NCBI GenBank assembly: GCA_028564705.1
Contig: JAPXFQ010002424.1
Location: 1,302,001-1,366,000, forward strand
Length of the DNA stretch: 64,000 nucleotides
Direction: 5' to 3'
DNA from: Apricaphanius iberus
Taxonomy: Eukaryota > Chordata > Actinopteri > Cyprinodontiformes > Aphaniidae
A program made the translations under genes and the position numbers. Under the pieces are notes generated by a model, which saw nothing but the letters and a program-made list of their open reading frames with translations, was not told the origin of the DNA and searched no databases. Positions 10,200 through 21,049 of this stretch are shown here, one piece after another (position 1 is the first letter of the stretch; every line of letters begins with the position of its first letter).

Positions 10200-11565
10200 G
10201 CTAAATATTTAGCTTTAAATCAAACATTTAGCTCTGAGCTAAGTGTTTAGCTAAAATGCTAACTCACTTGCAGAGGAGCAGAAGTGGACTATGAAAATAA
10301 AAGCTGGGTCTTTCTAACTTATATATAACCTCCTCCTCCTGCTGCTGAATCACTGTTGCCGTAAATACAGCTGTGAATGCCTGTATTGCAGTTAAAAAGA
10401 CTTATCCATCCTACGCTTTAAGATGAAATGTTGCTGGACACGTCGGGGGGGGGGGACATAATGGTACAAAAGGTGAGTTTGCTAATTAGTTATTTAGTTT
10501 GAAGTTAAATAATTACTTCTAAACTGTTACATTTATTACTAACCAATAACATTAATACAAATATGACTTTTAACAGGTTAAATAAGCCAGATAAATTGTT
10601 CACTGTGCCACATATTGAGGACCAGGGTTGAGAACCACTGGCCTATAGGAACACCTTGGTGCTCGTCTTCTGTTGCTCTGATGTAAAATGGCTGTGCTGC
10701 TGTTCAGAATAAACGATGAACCAGTTTCTGGGCCTGGAATACCAGTTGGTACAGAACGGGAACACCGTGGGACATTCCAGAGATTCATGAGCGGTTCATG
10801 TGCTCTGATTCAGCTCCTCTGAATCCAGTTATTCGTCTGTGAAAGACAAAGGGCTGCTGGACAGAACCGGGTGGAACAGAGTTCAGCAGGGCGGGTTCTG
10901 TGGTTTCCTTTGAGCTCCTGGAGGATCACACGCTCACCTTTGACGGCAGGTGTTCATAACACTGAGCAGGTGGGGGTTTGATCTGGGTAAAAACAGCCAC
11001 ACCTGTACGGCAGGCGACCACAGCCAGCAGCTCGATTCGCCCCGAGGTGACGGAGCCTGAACGAGGGGTTCTGTGTCTCTGAGCTCCTGGGAAGCAGCGG
11101 GAATTTATTACAGCGAGCTTCTGCGTGATTAAAGGGAAGACGTCTCTTTGAAGAAGTGACCGATGATGATGATGATGAGCAGTGGGAAGGAAGGAGCAGA
11201 TCCACATGGCTTCAGGGAGCTCCATCAGCTCAGCGAGTCACGAGAGCGGAGGACGAGCTGATTCATGTTGTGCGCTTGGGCAGATCTGCTCCCTGATGGG
11301 GGAGAAAAAGGCTCCCTGAGGGCCAGATTTACTCGACCTCCTTAACAACCTTCTACTCTGACTGCATTTTATTGGAGGGAAGCAGCAGAACCAGAATGAT
11401 GTGGCAACAAAGCTAGTTGCTGCATAAGTTATGGATTTATCCGATAGTAGTGCCAAACCGGTATTTTTTAAACAGTGCCGGTGCTTAAACGCTGCTCAAA
11501 ACAGTGCTTAAAGAATGGGAAACGTACAAACTTCGTACAAAAATCCTGTAATTTTTTTTAATTCT
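10200..11565. other. Unassigned; possible low-copy sequence
   Basis: Contains a TAGC-rich stretch (10200-10265), a G-run (10444-10455) and a short repeat-like phrase 'ggaccagggttgagaacc' near 10620. Otherwise it is unassigned. The open frame at 10926-11225 (minus) contains a (GAT)n-derived histidine/serine run and is not supported as a gene. Confidence 0.35.
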
Positions 11566-11570
11566 GTGTA

Positions 11571-12391
11571 GGGCTGTCAAACGATTAAAAAATATGATCT
11601 AGTAAACCATAGGGTAGCTGTGAATTAATCACCATTCCTAAAAATGACCAAAAATTTACACATTTCTGTGTAAATAAGGACAAATGCAGATGTTGACTTT
11701 TTTTAAAATTAAATATAGGAGAAATCAATTGAATTTCTGTTCTTAACTCTACGATCACATTCACAATGTATGTGTGGTCTCATGAAAAATAATGACAAAT
11801 AGGGGTAGAAATAAGCGAAATATATGAATAAACGTAACATTTGGATATCGGCAGTCTGTGTTAAACGTCACATAAATTGTTCAAATGTCACAATTTGCCA
11901 TTTTCCCAAAACTAATCACTGCAGGTTCTCTGGTTTATCACAACAGGAAATTAAAGCTCTTATTGTGAAGATGTACGCAGCTACTTCCGCTAATAGTTAG
12001 CACTAATATAAGTCCGCAAACCTAATTTCAATGCAGTTGGATCTTACTATGAAATGTGGTGAAGCTCTAAAGTGAACCAACATACATAAATCAACATAAA
12101 TACACGAATTTATACTCTGCACCAAACACAGTGAGCTGACCAAAGCGGACGGTAAGGAAAATTCCCCACGGACAACTTATGAACTTATAGTCATATCAAC
12201 TCAATACGCCAATAATAATATACTCACATGTCATCTAGGATCAAAAACACACACTGCTGCACAACAATCCTCAGTTTGGCTGGTTTGAATTATAAACAGG
12301 GCGATGTTCTGTGTATGTGTTAATTGTGTAAAAAAATTTAGTTAATTCTAGGAATTAATCGACTCTCCTTAATGCGTTAATTTTGACAGAC
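11571..12391 (+). mobile_element. Terminal-inverted-repeat element, copy 1 ('GGGCTGTCAAA' ends)
   Basis: The left end is 'gggctgtcaaacgattaa' (11571). The right end is 'ttaatgcgttaattttgaca' followed by 'gac' (about 12372-12391), forming a recognisable inverted pair ('ctgtcaaa' and 'ttttgacag'). The interior (about 820 bp) has no open frame. Homology to a second, inverted copy at about 15.1-19.3 kb confirms that it is a repeat ('gctacttccgctaat', 'cttattgtgaag', 'acatttggatatc' shared). I recognise the ends as a widespread fish non-autonomous DNA element but do not assign the superfamily. Confidence 0.65.
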
Positions 12392-12399
12392 ATAACTTT

Positions 12400-13745
12400 T
12401 GGCTAGGGCGTAGAATTGGGTAGGGACGGTAGGGACATTACCAATATTGAGCCGCCACTGTGTCGTCACTGTCAATACAACCGTTGTCGGTGGCGTTTAG
12501 TCAATGGTCATGGCACACAAAGAGTTAAATGTCGGTCTTTGCTAGAAATCCCGCCTCTAACCTAAATATCTCTTCCTGATTGGCTGTCGGGTTCTCGCCA
12601 ACTTACACGTGATTGGCCATTATTAGACGCAGAGCGCTAAAATTAGCTGGTCGGACGTCTGTTAAAATCTCAGGCTCCAACTGCTTGTCGGGCCGGAATG
12701 AGAGGCATCTGTGAGTGTAAGTTGTCAACATGTTTGGCATTTGTTCTGTCTGGATCACGTCAGCTAGATGGATTTTACTGGTGTCATTTACGCCCTGAAG
12801 GGTGACCGCCTGCTAATAAGCCCAAGGGGGGGACAAGGGGTATGTTTCTGAGGGACAATGTGGGACAATGTGCCCCCACCCTGCGGGCAGACTCACTGAT
12901 AGTGGTTTACCCATTTTTAGCACACACAACCTTACATAGTATATTAATAATGCCCTATTCCCCTAAACATGTGTAATTGCTGATGTATGCTCATAAATAA
13001 TCAACCAATGTGTATTTTTTTTCCAAAATAAAGATTCATAATATTTTTAACATTCAGTGAATTGACAGATGCACTTCCAATTACGATTTACTTTAGCCAT
13101 TTAATTTTATTTATTTTTCATTACAATTTCACTTTAAAATAATTATAATAATAAAATTATAGAATCAACAGGAATCGTAGTTGCTCAACTCCACAGGAAC
13201 AGTTTAAAAAATAAATAAAAAGTCTAAACTCACAACTCTAGAGGTTCACGGTCATGACAACAACCTAGTCAGCAGTTCAACTGAAGGGGTGGGCGTTGCA
13301 GCAAGTAGCGTGCTGAACTGTAAAGTAATGTACGTTGGGCTGCTTGGGGCTGGAGGATATAGAGCGACCAACTTTTTTTTTCAGCAAGCATTGATTATGC
13401 GTGACACGGTCTCAAAATGCGGGACGCATGAATTGGGCATCAAACGCTGTGCGCGCACGCGCTACGCGGGACGGGTGGTCACCCTACATGTGTGCGAGTA
13501 TGTATGCGTGTTTGTGTGCTGTGTAGGATTTGATGTCCAAGAAAAGAAAACTCAATATAAGAGACTTCTTTAGGAGTCAAAGTGTAAGCTTCTTAAAATT
13601 AGAATTAAATTAAAATATTAAAATAGAATATACCAAAGAGATTGAAATTAGATTAAAATTAATGTTTGCATTTAAATATTTGAATAATTGTGAATATTCC
13701 ATAAATTATAGATGTTGCCCTGGTCTTACAGTACATAGAAGTTCT
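12400..13745. other. Unassigned, with repeat-like fragments
   Basis: No supported gene. Segment 13370-13490 ('acacggtctcaaaatgcggg' and 'gggacgggtggtcaccctac') looks like the end of a common fish repeat. The rest is AT-rich. Confidence 0.35.
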
Positions 13746-13749
13746 GTTA

Positions 13750-14523
13750 TGCTGCATTCACACCGCCCCATGCGTCTGCGTTAGCTGCGGCAAGATTACA
13801 TGTAAAGTCTCTGGTGGAGTACGTCAGAGGTCCGTCAGGGGCTCTGCGTTGCGTTGAGTACGTTGGCTCCGTACGACGCTCGTACGGCAACGTACGAAAT
13901 GCAAGCGTTACAGAAGTTCAGCTAGCTGAACTTTTGATGGACCCAACGCAGTTAACGCAGTGCGGCAACCAATCAGAGCGTCTCACTGTAGTTCTGTCAC
14001 TATACGCCGTATCTTGAATGAAGCGCGGGCCCAGTGAAAACATTTTCAACAAACGCAGATTTAAAAAATCTGAAATAACACTTAATGAAGTCAGATGGAC
14101 AGGCGCTCCTAAAGAGGAACAGAGAACCTGTAGTTGGTGTCCTGGTGGGAGATTTAAGCTCCGATGCGGCCGAGGAGGTCGTAAAATTAGGCGCGGGACA
14201 GACGGAAGTAGCACTGAAAGCGAACCTCATCCATAAGCAGCTCCTGGAGCAAATGGTTAAACTCCCCAAACTCAGAACGCATCTGAATAATGGGCGCTGA
14301 TGCACCCGATGTCAACGTTGTCTAGCTTTATTTAGCAAATAAAGCCAAGCTACTCTCTGGTTACGATCCACCATAGTTCAGAACGTGCGGCAACAGAGGA
14401 AGCCCCGCCCATGCGTGGTTTTTTCCTCAGAAGCAGGCTATGGAAGCCAAAGGTACATACGTCAAACTTCATCCGTTGGATGCGTTGCTCGACGTTTCCA
14501 ACGGATGCGGTCTGAATGCAGCT
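13750..14523. mobile_element. PIF/Harbinger-like non-autonomous element, 774 bp
   Basis: The left end is 'tgctgcattcacaccgcc' and the right end, reverse-complemented, is 'agctgcattcagaccgca'. The element is flanked on both sides by TTA (13747-13749 and 14524-14526), the 3-bp duplication typical of PIF/Harbinger insertions. The interior is CpG-rich and has overlapping short frames (14018-14236 and 14085-14300) with no recognised domain. They may be remnants of a carried gene, but there is no evidence for function. Confidence 0.65.
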
Positions 14524-14529
14524 TTAGGA

Positions 14530-15095
14530 TTCTGTGGTTGTGTTTCTCTCACCTTCTCCACAGGGGCGTGGCAGGCAGCTCTCAACAGCTGCAGCTAGTT
14601 CCAGCTCGTTAACTGCCAGCTTCATAAGGGGACCGGCTGCTGCAAGCTGACGCCAGATGGTTCTCGCAACTAGCGTGGTATTGGGCAGTAGCCGCTGGCC
14701 AATGGAGGGCGCTAGGGCGCCGCCCCACCACTGACAACTTGCCACATTATCTTGAATAAAAGTGGAAAATAATTTTTATAATAACATAAAAATGTTTCGA
14801 AATATATGTATATTTTCTTTCAGATGTGTAAGATAAATGTTTAATAGTTTAAGGGGAGTTGAGTTGTGGTTGTCTTGTCTGATTGAGGACGTATTTCTGC
14901 CTTGGGGCGCAGGAGAGGTGCGCCCTGAGGGGGCGGGGCTTACCTATCGTCGCCCTCCAGCTGTGGGGCTGAAGCGGCTGAAGTCAAACAACGTCACGGA
15001 CGTCTGTCATACAGCGCGGCTGATAAACAGGTCAGACCGCGGGAGTTGGAGACGAACGAAGGTATAGCTGCGTTAAAAATGCGCATTATTCAGTT
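14530..15095. other. Unassigned GC-richer segment
   Basis: Between the PIF-like element and the inverted repeat copy lies about 570 bp of mixed composition. Segment 14880-15000 is GC-rich ('gggggcggggcttacc'). The short frames are not supported. Confidence 0.3.
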
Positions 15096-15099
15096 AAAC

Positions 15100-15382
15100 T
15101 GATGTTTTCGGACTAAAACTAGTGCAAACTGATTAGCGGAAGTAGCTGTAGTGCAGACGCCGCTACTTCACAATAAGAGCATGTATTCCTATTGTGTAGA
15201 TTGATGACTGCTGAGTGTTTACATTTTGGAAAACAGTAAATTGTGACATTTTATTAATAAATCTATATTAAATTTGATTTATTTGATACTTAACACAGCT
15301 GCTGATATCCAAATGTTAAGTTTATTCATATATTTTGGTTATTTCTGCATTACCTTGCATTTGTTCTTATTTTTCATATGAG
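15100..15382 (-). mobile_element. Inverted copy 2 of the 'GGGCTGTCAAA' element, part 1
   Basis: Read on the minus strand, this matches the interior of copy 1 (11.75-12.0 kb): 'gatctcatatgaaaaata', 'acttaacatttggatatcag', 'gtcacaattt', 'ctcttattgtgaag' and 'gctacttccgctaat'. The match stops near 15382, where about 3.7 kb of foreign DNA intervenes, and resumes near 19140. Confidence 0.65.
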
Positions 15383-15658
15383 ATCACACACATCATCTCC
15401 CTCCTCACATTTATATCACCCAACCGTGTATCAGCAGCTGTGTGGAAATATTAAAGAGCAAAATAAATATAACAGCTTTTTCTCCACCACATCTTCTCAT
15501 ATTCTGAATGGCTTTAAGTGGAGCTCTGGCAGGTTCTCCCAGTGTGAACAGTGTGATCCCAGTCTGAACCAGAACCTCTACAGACAGCTCAGTGTTTCCT
15601 CCTCTACAGTAGCAGTCTGTTCTAGAGAAACTGAATTGAAGCCTCTGACTGAAATCAT
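15383..15658. other. Flank between split element and hAT left end
   Basis: About 275 bp not matching copy 1 of the split element and lying outside the hAT inverted repeat. The 15378-15716 open frame is uninterrupted for 112 codons but carries no recognised motif. It may belong to an earlier insertion into which the hAT element jumped. Confidence 0.3.
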
Positions 15659-18600
15659 CAGTGTTGCCAACTCCTCAGTAAGGAAAGTAGCTATTGGCTG
15701 TCCCAAAAGTCGCTAGAAGTCGCTAAATGACGTCATCGCCTAATTTGCATAATTGGCAATATGCCAAATAAACTGTAACGGCGCTGTAGGAGAGAGGAAA
15801 TAACATCGTGGGGGAGAGCAAATAGTGAGTAAAAAAAACCCTAAATATGTTTAGAACTTACCAAATGTTACAAAAATAATTTCAACATTAAAACACTATT
15901 TAATGATTTTAATGCTTTGTCTAGATCCACATTACACACATCAGTTTTGTCCTGTATTGTTAAATGTTATAACAGCAAATTTAATCAAAAGCTTGTTATG
16001 TAGGGTGAAATTGCTAGCTCTACAACCAACCCTCCTCCTTTATCCGGGCTTGGGACCGGCAAAGTGACCCAAAAGACACACTCTGGCAGAGTTACTTAGG
16101 TTGTTTTTTTTAAGTTTTTTTTTTTAATTTATTTTTTTTTTTCATATTTTTTTTCTTTTTTTTTTGAGGGGTGGTTTGTTTAGTTTTCGTTTATAACTTA
16201 ATACTTTAAAGGCTGGTTGAAGCCGTTTATTGGTGACAAAACAAGTCACGGTAAACCACGAACATAATTTGCAACAACAATAACATGTTTAACATTTTTT
16301 GTATAACTTGACAACATTAACAATCTAAATTGACCAAAAAGAGACAACAGAAAAAAACTGTCAGTGGCAAAGAAAATGATAACTAGTTTGGTCCTAATTC
16401 AGGGTCATTGTTTTTTTACAGGTTCCTCGGCCTCCACACAGACACACACACACACGCTGTGCTGGCTCACAGAAAGAGAAGGTCATCATAATTTTGGTCA
16501 AGGCTTTCTATGGCAGGTTCAGCAACTGAGGGAGCTGACTTAAATGGGTAAGCAGCTGATGTGCCAAAAAGCTGCAAAACATTATCAGGCAGCTTGTGCT
16601 CATAGCAAGCCTCACCACACAGTTTCAGACCATATCGGACATACAGGATGGAGTTCAGGGTTTGCAAGGACATCCGATTTCTAAGTTTGCTTTTTACCAC
16701 ACTCATCTGACTGAATACTCTCTCAACTTCAGCATTTGAGTGTGGCAAGGACAACACAGACACAGCAGCCATTGCAAGTTCCTGAAATGGGTTGATATCA
16801 GCTGCATCCCTGAACTTCCAAATCTCACTCCAGAAGCCCACTGTGTTATTTGTTTCCTTCCACCTACTAAGCTGGATGGCACGCCATTGCTGGACAATCT
16901 TGTCTATGTCTGCAGGAGAATAACCAAGGAGCTTGGCTATTTTGGCTATTTCTGCAGGGCTCTTGTTGTGCTTTAGAGTTTCTACCACATTGAAAACTGA
17001 CATGTACTGCAATGTTTCAATGTTGTCCGGGAGTCTCACCCTCAACTCATTAGTGAGGGAGATGGTGAAGGCTACACACCGCTTTCGGACATTGTTCTCC
17101 TCTTCAGGCGCAAGGTGGAGCTCAGCTGCCTTTGACTCAAACAGGTAACCAAGGTACGGTTTGGGACTGATGTATCCATCAATTGGCCCTTTGAGTGCAT
17201 CAACATTAGCCAGTGGATTCAGCACCCTGCTACTCACAGACTTGATCAGGCTAACCAAGCTGTCAAGAAGTTTAAGAGGATCAACCTGCTCTCCCTCAAA
17301 CGCTTTGATGGTCAACTGTACCTCACCCAGCACTGACTTCAAAAAAGTCAGATACAAAATGTTTTGAGGATCACTGTACATGGAGTATAAAACATCAGCC
17401 ATGTAGCAGTGTTCACTGGACTTGGTGACTGCGAAATGCAGTTTAAGTTCCTCCCACTGGTCCAAAATGCGTGAAACCGCTGGTTCAATGGAGAGCCAAC
17501 GTGTGGCACACACCTTAGTGATCTGTAAGGGTTTCTCCCCACAGTTGATGGTCTCATATATGGCCTTGTAGGCCTCCCTGCGCTTTGGAGACACTGAAAA
17601 CCAGTTATAAGTCTCCCGTACCAAGTACTCCACACTACGGGGGATTGTGTCATTGGAAGCATGACTTACAGCAAGCTGCAGAGAGTGACACACACAGCGA
17701 ATAAGGACAAGATCTTTGAGGCCATACTCCTCCTTCAGCACTTTATGAACCCCATTGTTAATCCCTGTCATAACAGAGGCGTTGTCAGTCCCTATCCCCA
17801 GGAGTTTCTCTTTTTTAAGACTACACTTCTCCAGAAAAGCCACAACAGCACGGGCTATAGATCTGGCATCTCCTCCCTCTAGCTCAACAAGCCCCAGAAA
17901 TGTTGAGACAATTGTCTGCTTGGTGTCACTAAAGTACCTTATCACAACCCCCAGGTACTTAGAGACACTAACATCTGTGGACTCATCGAGGAGGAGGCTG
18001 AAACGCTGGTCACCCACATCTGTGACCAACTTTTTCAGAAAGTATGGTGCTTCGAGACCATTAATCATCTCTGTGCACTTTGTCCTGTGCATTTTGAAAT
18101 GAGTCGCAGCAGTGGAGTCTGAAAAAGCAATTTTACATGCTTCCCCAATATGGTCACATGCCAGCAAGGAACAGTGTTCAGCAATAGCTAATGCCATGGT
18201 GGCTTCAGCCTTTTTTGCAGAGTCTGTTTTTTTAATAATTAATGGCAGCTTGCTCTGGGTGGAGCTGTTATAAGGCTTTGCCTTTTGAGTATGTTTTTGT
18301 GTTGCCATGTGTTTTTTAATATCACAAAGTTTGGCGTAGAAATCGGCCTTACAGTACATGCAGTATGCCCGTGTATTGTCACCAATAAACGGCTTCAACC
18401 AGCCTTTAAATTCAGGATTTGATTCCCACTCCTTTCTGTACTTTTGACTGAAGAGTTTAAACTGAGCCATGCTGAGCTAGCTAGCAAGATCTTATGTCAC
18501 AGAGAGGTAGGCTACACACACAGTAGACGAGGTGAATAAGTGACTGAGCTGCTGAGGTTGTGTGTCAAATGCAGTGATTTATTTGTGTAACAGCGTCACA

Positions 18601-18985
18601 GCGAAGAAACGTTTACATTTAAATCCCGCTCTGCAAGCCAGCGGCGGCTTTTGCGCAAGCGCATTTCATTTGCAGTCCGGACGCCGAGTGGTGAGGGTCT
18701 CCTCTCTCTCTCTCTGCTCCGCCCATAGACTGTAGATGGGACTGCTGCGCAAGGCTACCGTGAGACTGGCCGCCTGTAAGTGCTTTGGGACGGAGGAGGG
18801 GCTCACGTTGAGGACAGTAACTGCAGAACAATACGTGCTTCACGCCAGAGTCTCCAAAACACCAGATAAGTCTCCAATAACACCAGAAAAAGTCGCTGGA
18901 TTTGTCGCTAGTCGCTTTTTTGAAAAAAAGTCGCTATAGGGGTCTGAAAAGTCGCTAAATCTAGCGACAAAGTCGCTATCCTACA
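15659..18985 (-). mobile_element. hAT-family DNA transposon carrying an intact transposase gene
   Basis: The left end begins CAGTGTTGCCAAC (15659), followed by repeats of 'agtcgctagaagtcgctaaa'. The right end carries the matching subterminal array 'agtcgctggatttgtcgcta', 'aaagtcgctatagg' and 'tctagcgacaaagtcgct' (18885-18978) in inverted orientation. The subterminal GTCGCT clusters on both sides fit hAT transposase-binding arrays. The expected outermost GTTGGCAACACTG at the right is missing; the sequence instead ends '...gtcgctatcctaca'. No convincing 8-bp target duplication is visible. The element lies inside copy 2 of the 11.57 kb element family. Confidence 0.75.
16467..18470 (-). CDS. hAT-type transposase with BED-like zinc finger, 667 aa, intact
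   Basis: A single uninterrupted frame from ATG (18470) to stop (16467). The N-terminus carries a BED-like finger with C37, C40, H54 and H60 (CMYC ... HMATQKH), expected to bind the element ends. The RNase H-like core shows D162 in LLLDESTD, D229 in GIGTDNASVM, a CxxH motif (RCVCHSLQLAVSHA, about 258-271), the conserved RW (324-325, CATRWLS) and E581 in the C-terminal dimerisation domain (LPHSNAEVERVFSQMS, within about 560-615, ending RNRMSLQTLNSILYVRYGL). Length and motif order fit a full hAT transposase, which cuts and pastes its own element. No frameshift or missing key residue is visible, so the protein could be active or recently active. Domestication cannot be excluded, but the flanking GTCGCT arrays argue for a mobile copy. 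The leader region 18480-18880 on the minus strand is GC-richer and may hold its promoter. Confidence 0.9.
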   Translation of the reverse strand: MAQFKLFSQKYRKEWESNPEFKGWLKPFIGDNTRAYCMYCKADFYAKLCDIKKHMATQKHTQKAKPYNSSTQSKLPLIIKKTDSAKKAEATMALAIAEHCSLLACDHIGEACKIAFSDSTAATHFKMHRTKCTEMINGLEAPYFLKKLVTDVGDQRFSLLLDESTDVSVSKYLGVVIRYFSDTKQTIVSTFLGLVELEGGDARSIARAVVAFLEKCSLKKEKLLGIGTDNASVMTGINNGVHKVLKEEYGLKDLVLIRCVCHSLQLAVSHASNDTIPRSVEYLVRETYNWFSVSPKRREAYKAIYETINCGEKPLQITKVCATRWLSIEPAVSRILDQWEELKLHFAVTKSSEHCYMADVLYSMYSDPQNILYLTFLKSVLGEVQLTIKAFEGEQVDPLKLLDSLVSLIKSVSSRVLNPLANVDALKGPIDGYISPKPYLGYLFESKAAELHLAPEEENNVRKRCVAFTISLTNELRVRLPDNIETLQYMSVFNVVETLKHNKSPAEIAKIAKLLGYSPADIDKIVQQWRAIQLSRWKETNNTVGFWSEIWKFRDAADINPFQELAMAAVSVLSLPHSNAEVERVFSQMSVVKSKLRNRMSLQTLNSILYVRYGLKLCGEACYEHKLPDNVLQLFGTSAAYPFKSAPSVAEPAIESLDQNYDDLLFL

Positions 18986-19003
18986 TCATTCTGTTGTAGG
19001 ATA
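18975..19003. repeat. Small perfect hairpin at the hAT right edge
   Basis: 'ctatcctaca' and 'tgtaggatag' are perfect 10-bp inverted copies separated by about 9 bases. They sit exactly where the normal hAT terminus should be, suggesting a rearranged right end. Confidence 0.6.
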
Positions 19004-19139
19004 GTCCTATTAAGAAGATGCTTTGGGTTGTCCAATACAATATGATTAAGAAACATTCATCTTTACATACAGAAAATTTTAACCAGTTAGTTTGCCTTAG
19101 CAACTGGTTAAAAGATCGATATGTCAATGTATGAATGTA

Positions 19140-19337
19140 TGTAGTCGATGTGTGAATATGATTCTGGAGTTAAAAACAAAATTCTACTAATCTTTATTTA
19201 TAAAAAAGAGCTGTGGCAATTGGATTTGTCCTTTACTCTAAAAATTGTATTGTATTTAGGAATGTTAATTAGTCGGGATTAATTCACAGCTATCCCTTAT
19301 TTAATTAGGTTTAAAAAATTATCGTTTAACAACCCAA
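19140..19337 (-). mobile_element. Inverted copy 2 of the 'GGGCTGTCAAA' element, part 2
   Basis: Read on the minus strand from 19337 the sequence is 'gggttgttaaacgat', then 'gggatagctgtgaattaatc', then 'aacattcc' and 'ttttaactccagaatcatat'. This parallels copy 1 from 11571 onward, and completes the split copy that begins at about 15.1 kb. Confidence 0.65.
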
Positions 19338-19394
19338 ATATCTATCCATCATCATAGCCCCCCCCCCTGGAGAAAATTCCACCAGCCGCCACTG

Positions 19395-20035
19395 ATATTG
19401 GGCCAACTCCCTAGAGATGTCCAAGTAAGATTATTACCTTTGTGTCATTTGGATTTTTACCAGAACCTCTTCCTTCCAGATTCACTTACCTCCGTTCTGA
19501 AGACTCCCGGATTCAGAACTGGATCTCCTTACCTCTCCAGCATCCTTCCCGGTCAGCCTCTGCAACGCTCTCCTTTGGTAACCACTCCATCCTCCCTGGG
19601 TGTCTGTTGCACGCCTGCCCGCCCATCTGCCAATCCGTCAACATCTTCAAGCAAGACACAATCTCTCACAATAACATTCTGGTTCTGCAACTCATCACCG
19701 CCTCTCGGATTCTCGCCCGGTCCACCCTCAGCTCCAGCACCTGTAATCAGCCCCGCCAACAGTCAGTATTCACTCAGAGACTCTCATCCATCAGAAAACT
19801 ACTTGCCTCTCCTCCAAACTCCGTGATCGACCCGTCAACTGTAAGCTTAGTATTATTATAATCTCATCCACTCCTAAACTAAAACTAATCATCTACTTAC
19901 CTCTACTCAGTTCCTGGCGCTTCCCTCCTGGTTCTCCCGAGACGAACTTTAAACATGTTTTAAAATAAACATCTTCTAAAACTCTTAAACTGTCTGTGGT
20001 CGTGCTGTCACCGAATCTTGTAACCAAACATGTCA
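19395..20035 (+). mobile_element. LTR-like retroelement segment (possible solo LTR)
   Basis: A C-rich, G-poor stretch (19470-19920) is followed by a polyadenylation-type AATAAA (19967-19972) and about 60 bp ending 'gtgctgtcaccgaatcttgt'. This is the arrangement of the U3-R-U5 end of fish Ty3/gypsy-type LTRs. Frames at 19398-19826 and 19442-19861 are open because of the C-rich composition and show no protein motif. No paired LTR or internal pol domain is in the window. The identification rests on layout only. Confidence 0.35.
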
Positions 20036-20039
20036 AGTT

Positions 20040-21045
20040 CCCATCATGCATACATTAGAATTGAAATATCACAAATTATGTTTAAAACTGAATTGCAAGG
20101 TACTACAAGGGGCATGTATAGATTTGTGCTGTGAAGCTTAACCCCCGATTAACTGGTTAACTCTGTCCACACAGACAGTAGGACAGTCTGAAATATTCAT
20201 TTCATATCCCAGATTGTCTTGATTCTGACAAATTATCGATGTTGCAGATTCATAACAAAGAAAACATTTAAACTGTTTGTTTTATACTTTATTGTTTTTA
20301 TTTTATGAGAACATTTTGTAGGAAAATGTATGATTTTAAATGTCATCGAACAAAAACAGTTTCTTTTTTCCCCATTTTGTTTTCTGACTCAATCCAACCA
20401 TGATTTCTGGGCGTATACTAATTTTGACTGATAAATCCAGGCCCATCTGTAGATGTTACTGGATACTCATGAACACTGCCTTGCTCTAGGGTCTGCTAGA
20501 GGCAGAGAAACCACGGCGCTTCCAATTAGCTTGATGGTAATCTGTGAAATGGTTGCAAAGCTGTCAGCGTATACAGTCGGTGGATGGATCCTACGCCTAT
20601 TTCCCCCCAGGAGGCCCGTATCCGTCTCAGGGCTGAGGTAATCTGTCTACGGCTGATGCTGACGAGTCCAACAGAGCGCTTTCCACAGTGACAGAAATGT
20701 TCCCCGCACATTTCTGAGTCACATCCAAAGCCAACCGGCCCCAGCAGGACTATCAGCGTCTGGGATCTGGTCTTCCAGATCCTGCTGCAGAGAAGCTGCC
20801 GTAAGCTCAGAGGAAGTCAGTGAAGCTTCAGGCTTTATCCTGATGTCACATCTAAAAAACAATCACACAAAGCTCCTGAACCCACGACAGAGACCGCAGC
20901 TGAGATAGGAACCGTAGAGGCTTCAGACGGGGGCCGAGTACAAACCCCTGAGGACCTCCGGCGTCACAACCTGTTCACCTTATCTGCTCCACTGACTCCC
21001 TGAGCGGCAGACACAAGCAGATCTGATCACAGGAGCAAGTCGGAC
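20040..21045. other. No gene seen
   Basis: Unassigned; AT-rich to about 20430 and then of mixed composition. There is no recognised repeat or coding sequence. Confidence 0.35.
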
Positions 21046-21049
21046 CAAC

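Noticed and set aside
15383..15716. 112-codon frame as part of the hAT element
   Set aside because: Most of it lies outside the CAGTGTTGCCAAC terminus and it is not related to known hAT accessory proteins.
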